The position numbers and the translations under genes were made by a program. The notes beneath the pieces are model-generated. The model was not told where the DNA came from and made no database searches. It saw only the letters and a program-made list of their open reading frames with translations. Shown here piece by piece: positions 1 through 10,115 of a DNA stretch of 64,000 bases. How positions within the stretch are numbered: the first letter of the stretch is position 1; each line of letters begins with the position of its first letter. Source of the stretch: Nocardiopsis terrae (GTDB lineage Bacteria; Actinomycetota; Actinomycetes; Streptosporangiales; Streptosporangiaceae); contig NZ_BMXJ01000002.1 in the NCBI RefSeq assembly GCF_014651695.1, forward strand, positions 1 to 64,000, given 5' to 3'.

Positions 1-1420
1 CCTCGAACGCCCCGACCAACGAACCACCCGAAAGCACACGCCCCGTGTCGTTGAACCCCTCCACCACACGCGACCGCTCACCCCACGACACCACGTCCAG
101 AGCGCCCACGGGCAGGTCCGGGTCATCCGCGATCAGCTCAAGCACCCGGACGAAGCCCTCGAGCAGTCCGCGCGCCATGTCGGAGCCCACGACGTCGGCC
201 CGGTGGTCGAACCGCATCCGGAGCGACTCCCCGGGGACTACGATCAAACCCAGCGGATAGTGGGTCGCGTCCTCGACCGCGAAGTCATCGACCCGCACCC
301 CCCGGGCTTCGGCGCGTAGGTCCTCCGGATCCAGGGGATAGTTCTCGAAGACGACGACGGTGTCGAACAACTCGCCGTGCCCGGCGGCGCGCGCCACCTC
401 GGTCAGGGACACGTGCCGGTGTTCCATAAGCTCGGACTGCTCGCGCTGGATACGCTCCAAGACCTCGGACACCGGCTCGCTGGGGCGTGTGGTGACCCGC
501 ACCGGCAGGGTGTTGATGAACATGCCGATAGTCCGCTCGACACCCGTGAGGCTGGGCGGACGGTCAGCGGCGATCGCACCGAAGACCACGTCGTCACGGC
601 CGAGCACGGCGCCGAGGAGCAGGGACCAAGCCCCCTGCACGACGGTGTTGAGCGTGAGTCCCCTGGCGCGTGCGGTCGCTGCGAGCGCGGCGGTGCGCTC
701 GGGTGTCAGTTCGGTCCAGATCTGTTCCGGGAGCGCGGTCCCTCCCATCGCGGGCACTGAGGCGACGAGGCTTGGCTCGTCGAGCCCACGGAGGTGGGAC
801 GCCCAAGCGTCCATCGCCGTCGTCTCGTCCTGTCGTGCCAGCCAGGTGAGATAGTCCCGGTAGGGCCGGACCGGTTCGAGGGCGGCGGGGTCGCCCCCGG
901 CGCCGTAGAGGGCGAAGAGCTCCCGGACGAGCAGAGGCATGGACCACCCGTCCATGAGCAGGTGGTGTGTGGTGAGCAGGAGGCGGTACTCGTCATCGGC
1001 AACGCGCGCGAGGCAGAACCTCAGGAGCGGCGGCGCGGCCGGATCGAAGCGGTGCTCACGTTCGGACCGGCTCAGCGCGTCGAGGCGGGACCGGGTCTCC
1101 TCGGATGTCCCACGGCCTCCGTCACGCAGATCGACCACGTGCCAAGGTATCTCCACCTCGCGGGGGATGACCTGGACGGGACGTCCCCGGTCACGCTGCC
1201 TGAAGGCCGCTCTGAGGTTGGGGTGGCGGCTTAGCAGGGCCTGTACCGACGCCCTCAGTCCACTCGTGTCCAACGGCCCGCGCAGGGTGAAGGACATGTG
1301 AACGTTGTAGACGTCGATCCCCTCGCTGTCGAAGACCACGTGGAAGAGGAGGCCTTCTTGCAGGGGGGTGAGCGGCAGGATGTCAGTGATATCCGAGCGG
1401 GTCACTTCCGCACCTTCCAT
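1..1420 (-). CDS. NRPS, N-terminal part only (condensation domain)
   Basis: Open at the left window edge. The visible ~473 residues are one condensation domain: LPLTPLQEGLLFH near residue 15, the catalytic HHLLMDGWS motif near residue 150, and a closing FNDTGRVLSGG linker at which an adenylation domain would begin. Two starts fit. ATG at 1420 (MEGAEVTRSD) has a GAGGA Shine-Dalgarno; GTG at 1405 makes a GTGA overlap with the stop of the upstream gene. Either way translation is coupled to the preceding NRPS. That protein ends in an epimerization domain, so this condensation domain should take a D-configured donor. By position it would add the residue after D-Xaa, which is proline in most streptogramin B peptides; that is inference, because the adenylation domain is outside the window. 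Confidence 0.9.
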   Translation of the reverse strand, partial: MEGAEVTRSDITDILPLTPLQEGLLFHVVFDSEGIDVYNVHMSFTLRGPLDTSGLRASVQALLSRHPNLRAAFRQRDRGRPVQVIPREVEIPWHVVDLRDGGRGTSEETRSRLDALSRSEREHRFDPAAPPLLRFCLARVADDEYRLLLTTHHLLMDGWSMPLLVRELFALYGAGGDPAALEPVRPYRDYLTWLARQDETTAMDAWASHLRGLDEPSLVASVPAMGGTALPEQIWTELTPERTAALAATARARGLTLNTVVQGAWSLLLGAVLGRDDVVFGAIAADRPPSLTGVERTIGMFINTLPVRVTTRPSEPVSEVLERIQREQSELMEHRHVSLTEVARAAGHGELFDTVVVFENYPLDPEDLRAEARGVRVDDFAVEDATHYPLGLIVVPGESLRMRFDHRADVVGSDMARGLLEGFVRVLELIADDPDLPVGALDVVSWGERSRVVEGFNDTGRVLSGGSLVGAFE

Positions 1421-4400
1421 TCGTCCTCGAACCGGTCGATCTCGTCTTGGCTCATGGACACTAGGGGCAGGTCAGAGGGTGTCCGGCCGCCCGCGTCAGG
1501 GTGGTCGGAGCGTGTCGTCACGGCTCGCAGCGCGCGGAACCAGGTCGCGTTCAAGTCCGCTACCTCATCGGACGTGAGCAGGCGTGGTGCCCACGACCAG
1601 ACGGCGGTCAGCCTGGGGCCCTTCTCGCCGTCCCGCACGACGGCGTTGACCTCGACCGCGTGCGCCAGGGGCAGCTCCGGATCAGCACTGTCCAGCAGGG
1701 CGAGGGACACCGGCTCGGCGCTCCAGTCCCGGGCCGAGGACCCTCCGGAGCGTCCCAGGTAGTTGAAGCCGATGTCGGGGCGCGGCAACCGGGCGAGGCG
1801 GGGGCCCGTGTCCTCGTTGAGGTAGCGCAGGAGGCCGTATCCGATCCCGCCGCGCCGCACCTGGCGGAGTTGCTCCTTGACGCGTTTGAGCGCCCGGTCG
1901 AGCCCGGCTCCGCCCGCCAGCGCCTCCCGCCGTCCACCTGGGCCTGGCGCGAGGAGAACGGGGTGAAGGTTCGTGAACCATCCGACGCACCGGGAGAGGT
2001 CGAGACCGGTGTCCCCGGGCTCCCGCCCGTGGGTCTCCACGTCGATCAGCACTCCGTCTGCGTCGCCGAGCCCGCGCCGGTGCCTCCAGTCCGCAACGGC
2101 CAGGGCCAGCGCGGTGAGGAGGACGTCGTTGACGTTCCCGTGGACGAGGCGGGGGACCTCGGCCAGGAGCGGGGCGGTCTGTTCCTCGGCGAGCTCGACC
2201 GTCAGGCTCTCGGATGTGCCGACGGTGTCCAGGTCGGCGTCGAGCGCGGCGGTGACCGGCGGTGCGTTCTCCGCCGAGAGCACACTCGTCCAATGCGCCA
2301 TTTCTGCGAGCGTTTCCTCGGCCTCGGCAAGCTCTTCGAGATGGGCCGCCCACGCGCGGTAGGAGGTCCCCCCGCCCGGTCGATACGAGGCGCGGCCCGC
2401 CCGGACCGCCTCACACTCCTCCTGGAGTTCGGGCAACAGGATCCGCCAGGACACACCGTCGACGACGAGGTGGTGCAGAGTGACGACCAGGTCTCCGAGG
2501 TGATCCTCCCCTCGGTCGACCCAGACAACGTCTCCCATGCGTCCGGATCGCGGATCGAGGCGGCGGCGGGACTCGGCGGCGACGTCCCGCGGGCTCACGC
2601 CACCGGTCTCCGCGGGGATCCGCCTCACCCAGTCCCGAGACGGGACACGTCCGGGCTCGGCGATGCGCAGGCCCCACCGTCCGTCCTCTCCTTCGGTGAG
2701 CGTCGAGCGCAGGACGCCGTGTCGGTCGAGGAGTCTCTGGAGGGCTCGGACGAGCGTGTCCTCCCCCAGTCCTCCCGGAACGCGCACGCACATGGACTGG
2801 GCGAATCCGTCCACGGGGCCGCCGCGAGCGCTCAGCCAGTGCATGATCGGCGTCGCCGCCGCCTCTCCGGCCGCCGACGCATCCCCGCCGCTCCCGCTCC
2901 CGGGTTCGGCGGTGGCGACCGCGGCGAGGCCCGCGACCGTCTTGCGCTCGAAGACGTCCCGGGGGGAGAACACAAGGCCCTCGCGCCGCGCGCGGGCGAC
3001 GAGCCTGATCGCGATGATGCTGTCGCCGCCCAGGTCGAAGAATCCGTCCTCGGCTCCGATGTCCTCACGGTCGAGCATCTCCGCGAACAGGCGGGCGATG
3101 AGGCGTTCGTTCGCGCTGCGGGGGGCGCGTCCCGTGCTGACCGCGAACCCGGGTGCGGGCAGTGCCGCCCGGTCCAGCTTGCCGTTGGGGGTCAGCGGCA
3201 GGCGTTCCAGGGTGACGAGCATGGCGGGAACCATGTAGTCGGGCAGGGCCGCGGCCGCCTCCCGAAGGACGTCATCGGTGCGGATCCGGGCACCGCTCGC
3301 AGGTACGACATAACCGACCAACCGCTTCTCGCCCCGATCGTCCTCGCGCGCCATCACCGCGGTCTCGCCCACGTCGGGATGGGCTCCGAGGACGGACTCG
3401 ATCTCGCCCAGTTCGACGCGGAAGCCGCGCACCTGGACTTGGTGGTCGATCCTGCCGATGAACTCCAGTGTCCCGCTCCGGCGCCGTCGCACGAGGTCGC
3501 CGGTGCGGTACATGCGCGTGCCCACGGCACCGAAGGGATCGGCCACGAACCGCTCCGACGTCGACCCGGGGCGGTCCAGGTAGCCGCGGGCCAGGCGCGC
3601 GCCACCGATGTACAGCTCGCCGAGGACACCGGTGGGCACCGGTTCGAGGCGGGGGCCGAGGACGTAGCACGAGGTGTGGTCCAGGGGTGTGCCGATGGGG
3701 ATGGTCGTCTCCTGCCGCCATGGTGCGGACATCGCATGACGGGTTGTGAAGGTCGTCGCCTCCGTCGGTCCGTAGCCGTCGACGACCCTGGTGTCCGGAC
3801 AGGCTCGGAGGACGCGGCTCACGGCGTCGGGAGCGACCACGTCACCTCCGGTCCAGACCTCACGCACTCCACGCAGGCACTCCGGGCGCTCCCGGGCGAC
3901 CAGGTTGAACAGGCCGGAGGTCAGCCACATGCCGGTGACCGCGCCCTCCCTCAACAGCCGTTCGAGCGTGTCGAGATCCGGGTCCTCCGGCGGAGCGACG
4001 ACGACGGTGCCTCCGGAGAGCAGGGGGACCCACAGTTCGTACTGGGAGGTGTCGAAGGAGTAGGGGGAGTTGAGGAGCACGCGCTCGTGGGCTCCCCCGG
4101 GCCAGCACCGGTCGGTGGCCAGGACCGCAACGTCGCGATCCGTGATCGCGACTCCCTTGGGGACACCCGTGGAGCCGGACGTGAACATCACGTAGGCGAG
4201 CTGTTCGGGGTGCCGGGGGGCGCGTGGCCGGGGCGGGCCGTCCGATGCGTCGACCGGTGCCGCGTCGGTGCGGTCCACAACGATGACCTGGACGTCACCG
4301 GCCCAGGACTCGCTGGCGTACTCCTGGTTCACGACCTCGTCGGTGAGGAGGACCGGAGCACCGGCCGCCCGCATCAGGTGCCCCAGCCGGGCCGCCGGAT

Positions 4401-7400
4401 ACCGGGTGTTGAGGGGGACGTAGAAGCCGCCGGCCTTGAGGACGGCCAGGAGTGAGACCACGAGGTCGGCCGAACGCCGTTGAAGGATCGCCACGGCCGT
4501 CTCAGGTCCGACGCCGCACGCCGACAGGCGTCGCGCGAGCCGTTCGGCTGCCCGGTCGAGTTCGGCGTAGGTCAGCTTCACGCCCTCCGCCTCGACGGCG
4601 ACGGTGTCCGGCGTTCGCGCGACCTGGGCCTCGAAGAAGTCGGTCAGGGGCCGATCCGGCGGGGCCGTCGCGGGTGTGGGCGCCTGGAGATGGCGTTCCT
4701 CGTCCTCGGTCAGCAGGTCGACGCCGCTGATCGGGCCGTCGGGGCGTTCAACGGCCGCGCGCATGAGAACGGTCAGGCGGTGGACGATGGCCTCGGCCGT
4801 CTCCCGGTCGAACAGCTCGGCCGCGTACTCCAGGTCGCCGTCGACCCCCGCCGGGGCACCGGTGCGTCCGTGGGACTCGACCAGGTTGAGCGTCAGGTCG
4901 AACTTCGCCACACCCAAGTCGACGGGGACGCGGCGCACCGACAGGCCGGGCACGCGGACCGGTGCCTCCTCACGCTGGTGGGACAGCACCACCTGGAAGA
5001 GCGGGTGGCGTGCCGGGGAACGGTCGGGACGCACACGGTCCACAACCATCTCGAACGGGGCGTCCTGGTTCTGGTACGCGTCCAGGAACACGTCGCGAAC
5101 GCGGCCGAGCAGTTCGCGGAACGTCGGGTCCCCCGAGGTGTCGGTGCGGAGCACAACCGGGTTGACGAAGAAACCGACGAGGGCGTCGAGTTCGCGTACC
5201 GGCCGCCCGGCGGTCGGGCAGCCGACGGTGACGTCGGTTCCCGCACCGAGCCTGGTGAGCAGTGCGGCGAGCACCGCCTGAAGGACCATGTGCACGGTGG
5301 CGCCGACCTCGTGCGCCAGGTCGGCGAGCTTCCGGTGCAGCTCGGCTCCCAGGGACACGGGCACCGACCCTCCGCGATGGCTCATGGACGCCGGGCGTGG
5401 CCGGTCGGTCGGCAGCTCCGTCTGGTCCGAGAGCCCTCTCAGAACTCCGGCCCAGTGCTCCAGAGCCTCGTGGAGCCGGCTCCCGGGATCGTCCGGTTCG
5501 CCGAGGACGTCCTTCTGCCAACCGGAGAAACCGGCGTACTCGGTGGCGAGCGGGGCGAACCTGGGCTCCCGTCCCCGGGCCCGGGCCGTGTAGGCGCCGG
5601 TGAGATCGGTGACGAGCGGGGCGAGTGACGCCCCGTCACCGGCGATGTGGTGCATCAGCAGGAGCAGGACCGTGTCGGCGGCACCTACCCGGAAGAGGTG
5701 TGCACGGACCGGCGGCCGACTTTCCAGGTCGAGGGATTCGCGAGCGGCGGCGGTGAGGGCCTCGTCCAGAGCGGACTCGGTCACCGTGTGGTGTTCGAGT
5801 GTCAGCGGCGCTTCGTCAGGGGGCAGAACACGCGCGTCACAGCCGTGCGGGCTCTCCGGGTACACGGTGCGCAGGGTGGCGTGGCGGTCCACCAGGTCGT
5901 CCAGTGCCTCGGCCAGCGCCGACTCGTCCAGCTCTCCCGTGAACCGGAGTGCCACCGGCATGTTGTAGGTCGGGGAGGCCCCCTGCATCCGGTGGAGAAG
6001 CCACATGCGGCGCTGCGCGTACGACAGCGGGGTGTCCCCCGTACGCGTGCCAGGGGCGAGCGGAAGCGGCTCGTCCGGGGTGAGCGCCTCGGATCCGCGC
6101 ATCCGGGCGGCCAGTCCGGCCGGTGTCGGGTGGCGGAACACGTCCCCCACCGTGACCGGGGTGCCCAGCACGCGACGCAGGTCGATGGTGAGTCGGGCGG
6201 CCAGGAGCGAATGGCCGCCGCGAACGAAGAAGTCGTCGTCCACACCGAAGCCGTCGACACCGCACGCCCGCGCGAAGGCATCGCACACCAGCTCCTCCTC
6301 CGGTGTGCGGGCGGCGGCCGTCGCGTCCCAGTCCGGCGATGGCGGACCGGGCAGCGCATCGCGGTCGAGTTTGCCGTTCGCCGTCAGCGGGATCTCGTCG
6401 ACCGGCACCAGGATCGAGGGCACCATGTGGGCGGGCAGGTGCTCGCCGAGATCGCCGCGCCACCGGCGCGTATCGGCGGTGCGGCCCGCTTCCGGGACGG
6501 CGTAGGCGACCAAGCGCTCGCCACCGTTTCCGTCAGCGCGCGCGACGACCGCGGCCTCAGCGATCCCGTCCACGGCGACGAGGTGGGCCTCGACCTCCCC
6601 GGGCTCCACCCGGAAGCCGCGGATCTGCGCCTGACGGTCGACGCGCCCCATGTGGACCAGTGCGCCGTCGGAGGTCGTGCGCGCCAGATCCCCGGTCCTG
6701 TACATACGCGTACCGGATGCGCCGAACGGGTCGGCGACGAATCTCTCCGCCGTCAGTCCGAAGCGGTCGAGATAACCGCGGGCCAGTCCGGGGCCCGACA
6801 CGTACATCTCGCCGACGCAACCTGGTGGTACAGGACGCAGGGCGGTGTCGAGGATGTGCACGTTCAGGTGTCCGAGGGGCGTACCGACGGACGACGGACC
6901 CTCGGCGGCCGGGACGGCGGGGTCGACGGGGCCGTGGGTCACATGCACCGTCGTCTCGGTGATGCCGTACATGTTGGTCACCGCGGCCGCCGCCCCGCCG
7001 GGCCGGGAGAACCACGGTGACAGGCGTGCCGGGTCCAGAGCCTCACCGCCCAGGACCACGTGGCGGAGGGCGAGCCGTCGGGCACGGCCCCGTGCCCGAC
7101 GTTCCCGGTCGGCGCCGATGAGCTGGTAGAAGGCGGAGGGCGTCTGACTGAGTACGGTCACCTCCTCCGATTCGAGCAGGTCGAGGAGATCGTCGGGCGA
7201 GCGGGTGGTCGAGGCCGGAACGACCACCAGGCGTCCCCCGCGCGCCAGTGCTCCCCAGATCTCCCACACGGAGAAGTCGAAGGCGTAGGAGTGGAAGAGT
7301 GTCCACACGCCCGGTTCGGCCAACCCCAGCGAGTGCTCGGCCTCATCGAGGAGCCGGAGGACGTTGGCGTGGGGGACGACGACGCCTTTGGGGCGGCCGG

Positions 7401-9300
7401 TCGACCCCGAGGTGTGGATGACGTAGGCCGCGTTCTCGGGCCGTGCGCGCGTCGGGGGGTCTGAATCAGGCATCTCGGACAGGTGCGCCGTGTCCGCCTC
7501 CATCTCGACCCGGGCCGTCCCCGGAGCGAGCCCGGGGACGTCGCGTTTTCCGGGGGCGGTGATGACGGCGATCGGGCGGGTGTCGGCCACCGTCCAGGCC
7601 GTACGCCCGTCCGGTTGGGTGGGATCGAGCGGAAGGTAGGCGGCCCCCGATTTGAGGACGGCGAGAAGGGCGACCACCAGGTCGCACGAGCGGGGCAGGG
7701 CGAGAGCCACGACCTTCTCCGGTCCCGCCCCCAGGCCGATCAGCTTGTGCGCCAGCCGATTGGCGCGCGCGTTCAGTTCCGCGTAGGTGAGTGACCGCTC
7801 CCCGTCCGTGACGGCGATGGTCCCCGGGAGTGCGGCTGCACACCGTTCGAAGGCGCTCGGCAGAACGTCGGCGTCGGGACGGGAGCCCTCGGACCTCCCC
7901 TGCGGCCGGTCCGTCCGCACTTCGGTCAGCTCATGGGGCAGCGCCGCGTCGAACCGCCCGAGCGGTGTCTCCTCGTCGGCCCACCCGATCCGCTCCAGGA
8001 GACCGATGATCCGGTCCTTGTGTGCCCGGGTCTCCGCTTCGTCGTGAAGGCGGGGGTTGGCCTCGACGTCCAAGCGCAGGCCTCCCCCTGGCTCCTCGTA
8101 TACGGAGATCTTCAGATCCGTCACCGGCCCCGTCGCCAGCGGCCGGACGACGCCGGTGACCGTGCCGAAGCGCTCCCCGTGGCCGGCAGGCATGATGTTG
8201 ACGACCGGGCCGTGGGGCGGCGGGTCCTCCGGGGTCATTCCGAGGTCGCGCCGGATCTCCTCAAGCGGGTGGTGCTGGTGTCGCAGCGCCTCGCTCAGCC
8301 GCTCGTGCGTGTCGGCGATGAAGGCGGAGACCGTGTCGTCCGGACGGACCCGGAACCTCAGCGGGAGCACGTTGACGGCCGTCCCGAGCGCTCTGCGGGC
8401 CGTGCTCGTCGTCCGTCCGCTCACCGGCAGGCCCAGGACCACGTCGAAGGAGGACACGAGTCGATGGGTGTAGACACCGGTAGCCGCGAAGACGACCGTC
8501 GGCCACCCGGTCCGCGCCGTGGCAGCCGCCTTCTTCAGGCGATCGCGGGAACTTCGTCCGAGGTAGCCCGTCGCGCGGTGCGCGACGCCGTCCGCGGTGC
8601 GGTCCTCGCCCACCCAGACACGCCGGGGCCGGTCGGCCAGGGTGGCCCGCCAGTAGGCCCGGTCCCGCCCGGCCTTCACGGACGCGCGGTGCTGGCGCTC
8701 CGCCTCCACGAGTCGCCCCGGCCCGGGGAGGGGCGCGTCCCCTTCCGGGCCGCGGCCGTCGAGGAGGCGTGTGTAGGTGTGCGCGACGTGGTCGACGAAC
8801 AACCGCAGACCGAACCCGTCGAGGAGGATGTGGTGGACGCGGTAGAACCAGAGCAGGCGGTCGTGGGCGACCCTGAAGAGGATGTGCTCGAACAGGGGCT
8901 CGTTCCCCGTCGGGTCGACCGGTGTTCGCAGCTCCTGACGCATCATGTGCTCGGCGACGGCCACGGGGTCGACCTGGCCGGTCAGGTCGACGTGCCGCGG
9001 CCTCCAGCCGGGGTCGTGCGCGGCCGCCATGAACTGGCTGACCCGCCCGTCGTCCTCGGTGTGGAAGCGCGTGTGGAAGGCCTCGGTAGAGAGGACGGCT
9101 TGGTGCAATGCCTCGTCCAGCAGGTCCGCGTCGACCGGGCCGCGCAGGTCGACGTACTCACCGACGTTGTACACGTGGCTGGAGGGATCACGCTGGCAGG
9201 CGAACCAGATCCCCTGCTGGGCGGATGTGAGCGCTAGACCGGCCTCGTCCTCGACAGCCACGCCTTTCTCCGTTCTCTTCGTCTTGGGAGGTTCACGCAT
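1402..9300 (-). CDS. Two-module NRPS C-A(Thr)-PCP-C-A-PCP-E, streptogramin B-like initiation
   Basis: 2632 residues. Order: C1 about 20-450 (HHILLDGFG), A1 about 480-985, PCP about 1000-1070, C2 about 1085-1530 (HHIAGDGAS), A2 about 1560-2060, PCP about 2080-2150 (LGGDSI), epimerization domain about 2170-2620 (HHLVVDGVSWRIL). C1 resembles the EntF/DhbF condensation domain that takes an aryl acid from a separate aryl carrier protein: SAQQGIW start, NVLPL and LATGPVTDLK segments. The A1 pocket reads D-F-W-S-V-G-M-V-H, close to the threonine code. A2 reads D-T-Y-W-W-G-G-T-F, resembling valine-type codes with bulkier residues, so a small aliphatic such as 2-aminobutyrate is plausible. E would make it D. 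Aryl-Thr-D-Xaa matches the first steps of streptogramin B. No good RBS precedes the ATG at 9300; GTG at 9261 behind GGAGAAAGG is an alternative start. No thioesterase domain: the chain passes to the next gene. Confidence 0.92.
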   Translation of the reverse strand: MREPPKTKRTEKGVAVEDEAGLALTSAQQGIWFACQRDPSSHVYNVGEYVDLRGPVDADLLDEALHQAVLSTEAFHTRFHTEDDGRVSQFMAAAHDPGWRPRHVDLTGQVDPVAVAEHMMRQELRTPVDPTGNEPLFEHILFRVAHDRLLWFYRVHHILLDGFGLRLFVDHVAHTYTRLLDGRGPEGDAPLPGPGRLVEAERQHRASVKAGRDRAYWRATLADRPRRVWVGEDRTADGVAHRATGYLGRSSRDRLKKAAATARTGWPTVVFAATGVYTHRLVSSFDVVLGLPVSGRTTSTARRALGTAVNVLPLRFRVRPDDTVSAFIADTHERLSEALRHQHHPLEEIRRDLGMTPEDPPPHGPVVNIMPAGHGERFGTVTGVVRPLATGPVTDLKISVYEEPGGGLRLDVEANPRLHDEAETRAHKDRIIGLLERIGWADEETPLGRFDAALPHELTEVRTDRPQGRSEGSRPDADVLPSAFERCAAALPGTIAVTDGERSLTYAELNARANRLAHKLIGLGAGPEKVVALALPRSCDLVVALLAVLKSGAAYLPLDPTQPDGRTAWTVADTRPIAVITAPGKRDVPGLAPGTARVEMEADTAHLSEMPDSDPPTRARPENAAYVIHTSGSTGRPKGVVVPHANVLRLLDEAEHSLGLAEPGVWTLFHSYAFDFSVWEIWGALARGGRLVVVPASTTRSPDDLLDLLESEEVTVLSQTPSAFYQLIGADRERRARGRARRLALRHVVLGGEALDPARLSPWFSRPGGAAAAVTNMYGITETTVHVTHGPVDPAVPAAEGPSSVGTPLGHLNVHILDTALRPVPPGCVGEMYVSGPGLARGYLDRFGLTAERFVADPFGASGTRMYRTGDLARTTSDGALVHMGRVDRQAQIRGFRVEPGEVEAHLVAVDGIAEAAVVARADGNGGERLVAYAVPEAGRTADTRRWRGDLGEHLPAHMVPSILVPVDEIPLTANGKLDRDALPGPPSPDWDATAAARTPEEELVCDAFARACGVDGFGVDDDFFVRGGHSLLAARLTIDLRRVLGTPVTVGDVFRHPTPAGLAARMRGSEALTPDEPLPLAPGTRTGDTPLSYAQRRMWLLHRMQGASPTYNMPVALRFTGELDESALAEALDDLVDRHATLRTVYPESPHGCDARVLPPDEAPLTLEHHTVTESALDEALTAAARESLDLESRPPVRAHLFRVGAADTVLLLLMHHIAGDGASLAPLVTDLTGAYTARARGREPRFAPLATEYAGFSGWQKDVLGEPDDPGSRLHEALEHWAGVLRGLSDQTELPTDRPRPASMSHRGGSVPVSLGAELHRKLADLAHEVGATVHMVLQAVLAALLTRLGAGTDVTVGCPTAGRPVRELDALVGFFVNPVVLRTDTSGDPTFRELLGRVRDVFLDAYQNQDAPFEMVVDRVRPDRSPARHPLFQVVLSHQREEAPVRVPGLSVRRVPVDLGVAKFDLTLNLVESHGRTGAPAGVDGDLEYAAELFDRETAEAIVHRLTVLMRAAVERPDGPISGVDLLTEDEERHLQAPTPATAPPDRPLTDFFEAQVARTPDTVAVEAEGVKLTYAELDRAAERLARRLSACGVGPETAVAILQRRSADLVVSLLAVLKAGGFYVPLNTRYPAARLGHLMRAAGAPVLLTDEVVNQEYASESWAGDVQVIVVDRTDAAPVDASDGPPRPRAPRHPEQLAYVMFTSGSTGVPKGVAITDRDVAVLATDRCWPGGAHERVLLNSPYSFDTSQYELWVPLLSGGTVVVAPPEDPDLDTLERLLREGAVTGMWLTSGLFNLVARERPECLRGVREVWTGGDVVAPDAVSRVLRACPDTRVVDGYGPTEATTFTTRHAMSAPWRQETTIPIGTPLDHTSCYVLGPRLEPVPTGVLGELYIGGARLARGYLDRPGSTSERFVADPFGAVGTRMYRTGDLVRRRRSGTLEFIGRIDHQVQVRGFRVELGEIESVLGAHPDVGETAVMAREDDRGEKRLVGYVVPASGARIRTDDVLREAAAALPDYMVPAMLVTLERLPLTPNGKLDRAALPAPGFAVSTGRAPRSANERLIARLFAEMLDREDIGAEDGFFDLGGDSIIAIRLVARARREGLVFSPRDVFERKTVAGLAAVATAEPGSGSGGDASAAGEAAATPIMHWLSARGGPVDGFAQSMCVRVPGGLGEDTLVRALQRLLDRHGVLRSTLTEGEDGRWGLRIAEPGRVPSRDWVRRIPAETGGVSPRDVAAESRRRLDPRSGRMGDVVWVDRGEDHLGDLVVTLHHLVVDGVSWRILLPELQEECEAVRAGRASYRPGGGTSYRAWAAHLEELAEAEETLAEMAHWTSVLSAENAPPVTAALDADLDTVGTSESLTVELAEEQTAPLLAEVPRLVHGNVNDVLLTALALAVADWRHRRGLGDADGVLIDVETHGREPGDTGLDLSRCVGWFTNLHPVLLAPGPGGRREALAGGAGLDRALKRVKEQLRQVRRGGIGYGLLRYLNEDTGPRLARLPRPDIGFNYLGRSGGSSARDWSAEPVSLALLDSADPELPLAHAVEVNAVVRDGEKGPRLTAVWSWAPRLLTSDEVADLNATWFRALRAVTTRSDHPDAGGRTPSDLPLVSMSQDEIDRFEDEWKVRK

Positions 9301-9365
9301 GGTCGGCTATCGGGATGACGGCATTCTGATGCGCCACTGACACGCGGTGCTCCGGCGGGCCGTAC

Positions 9366-10115
9366 TCAGCCCGTGTTGGCGCGGCCCGTCCTGAAGGCGT
9401 AGACGACGGCCTGCACCCGGTTCTCCAGCCGCAGCTTGGACAACACGTTGCGGACGTGGGTCTTGACGGTGTTCAGCGACACGGTCAGCTCCGCTGCGAT
9501 CTCGGCGTTGGACAGGCCGCGGGATATCAGCGCGAGGATGTCCCGTTCCCGTTCGGACAGGTCGTCCGGCACGTCGTGCCGCCAGGGCCGGCCCTCCCGT
9601 CCGTCCTCGCCCGCTACGCCCGCTGCCGGGGCGCCTCGCACGAGCGTGTAGTCGACCGCCGCCACCGTGATCGCGGCGGCGAGGAGCGAGGGGGAAGCGG
9701 TGTCGGGCAGGTGCCCTCGGACGACCTCCGAGCCCGGAGCGGGGCAGGCCCCGACGACGATGGCCCGCAGGCCCGGGACGGAGGCCACGGCGGCCCGGCC
9801 CAGGGGGGACTCCTCCCAGTCCTCGGAGATCCCGTGCAAGACGAGGACGTCCGCGCCCGCCACCGACAGTGCGGACGCACCTTGGGCGCCGAGGTCGCCC
9901 TCCCCCGCCACGGCCACGTAGGGGGCCTCCCCGAGCAGCGACCTCAGGCCCGCGCGCGCCAGCACGTCCGGACCGGCCACGAAGACCCGGGTGACCGGGG
10001 GCTCCTCCATCGCGTGGATCTCGGGAAGGGACGGTGTGTCCGCCCCGCTCGGCAACGCACGCAGCAGGGTACCGGCGCCTCCGTCACGGATCTTCCCGCC
10101 GCCCATCTCACTCAT
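9366..10115 (-). CDS. LuxR/NarL-type regulator with degenerate receiver
   Basis: 249 residues. The C-terminal helix-turn-helix, about 186-245, is a standard LuxR/GerE domain (LSERERDILALISRGLSN, then VSLNTVKTHVRNVL). The N-terminal part from about residue 41 has the shape of a response-regulator receiver, but the site of the phospho-accepting aspartate is His94 (GADVLVLHG where family members read MD). Phosphorylation is therefore unlikely and no sensor kinase is nearby. It may bind a small ligand or be controlled by its own level. The ATG at 10115 follows AGGAG. It lies 65 bp upstream of the Thr NRPS on the same strand and may be cotranscribed with it. It diverges from the aryl carrier and SARP genes, so it is probably a pathway-specific activator. 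Confidence 0.9.
   Translation of the reverse strand: MSEMGGGKIRDGGAGTLLRALPSGADTPSLPEIHAMEEPPVTRVFVAGPDVLARAGLRSLLGEAPYVAVAGEGDLGAQGASALSVAGADVLVLHGISEDWEESPLGRAAVASVPGLRAIVVGACPAPGSEVVRGHLPDTASPSLLAAAITVAAVDYTLVRGAPAAGVAGEDGREGRPWRHDVPDDLSERERDILALISRGLSNAEIAAELTVSLNTVKTHVRNVLSKLRLENRVQAVVYAFRTGRANTG

Noticed and set aside
2200-2800. Last domain of the Thr NRPS as a terminal cyclizing condensation domain
   Set aside because: HHLVVDGVSWRIL and the following gene starting with a condensation domain indicate epimerization instead.
1501-4455. Long plus-strand open frame opposite the Thr NRPS
   Set aside because: Its sequence has no domain resemblance and mirrors the A and E domains on the other strand; long antisense frames are usual in high-GC DNA.
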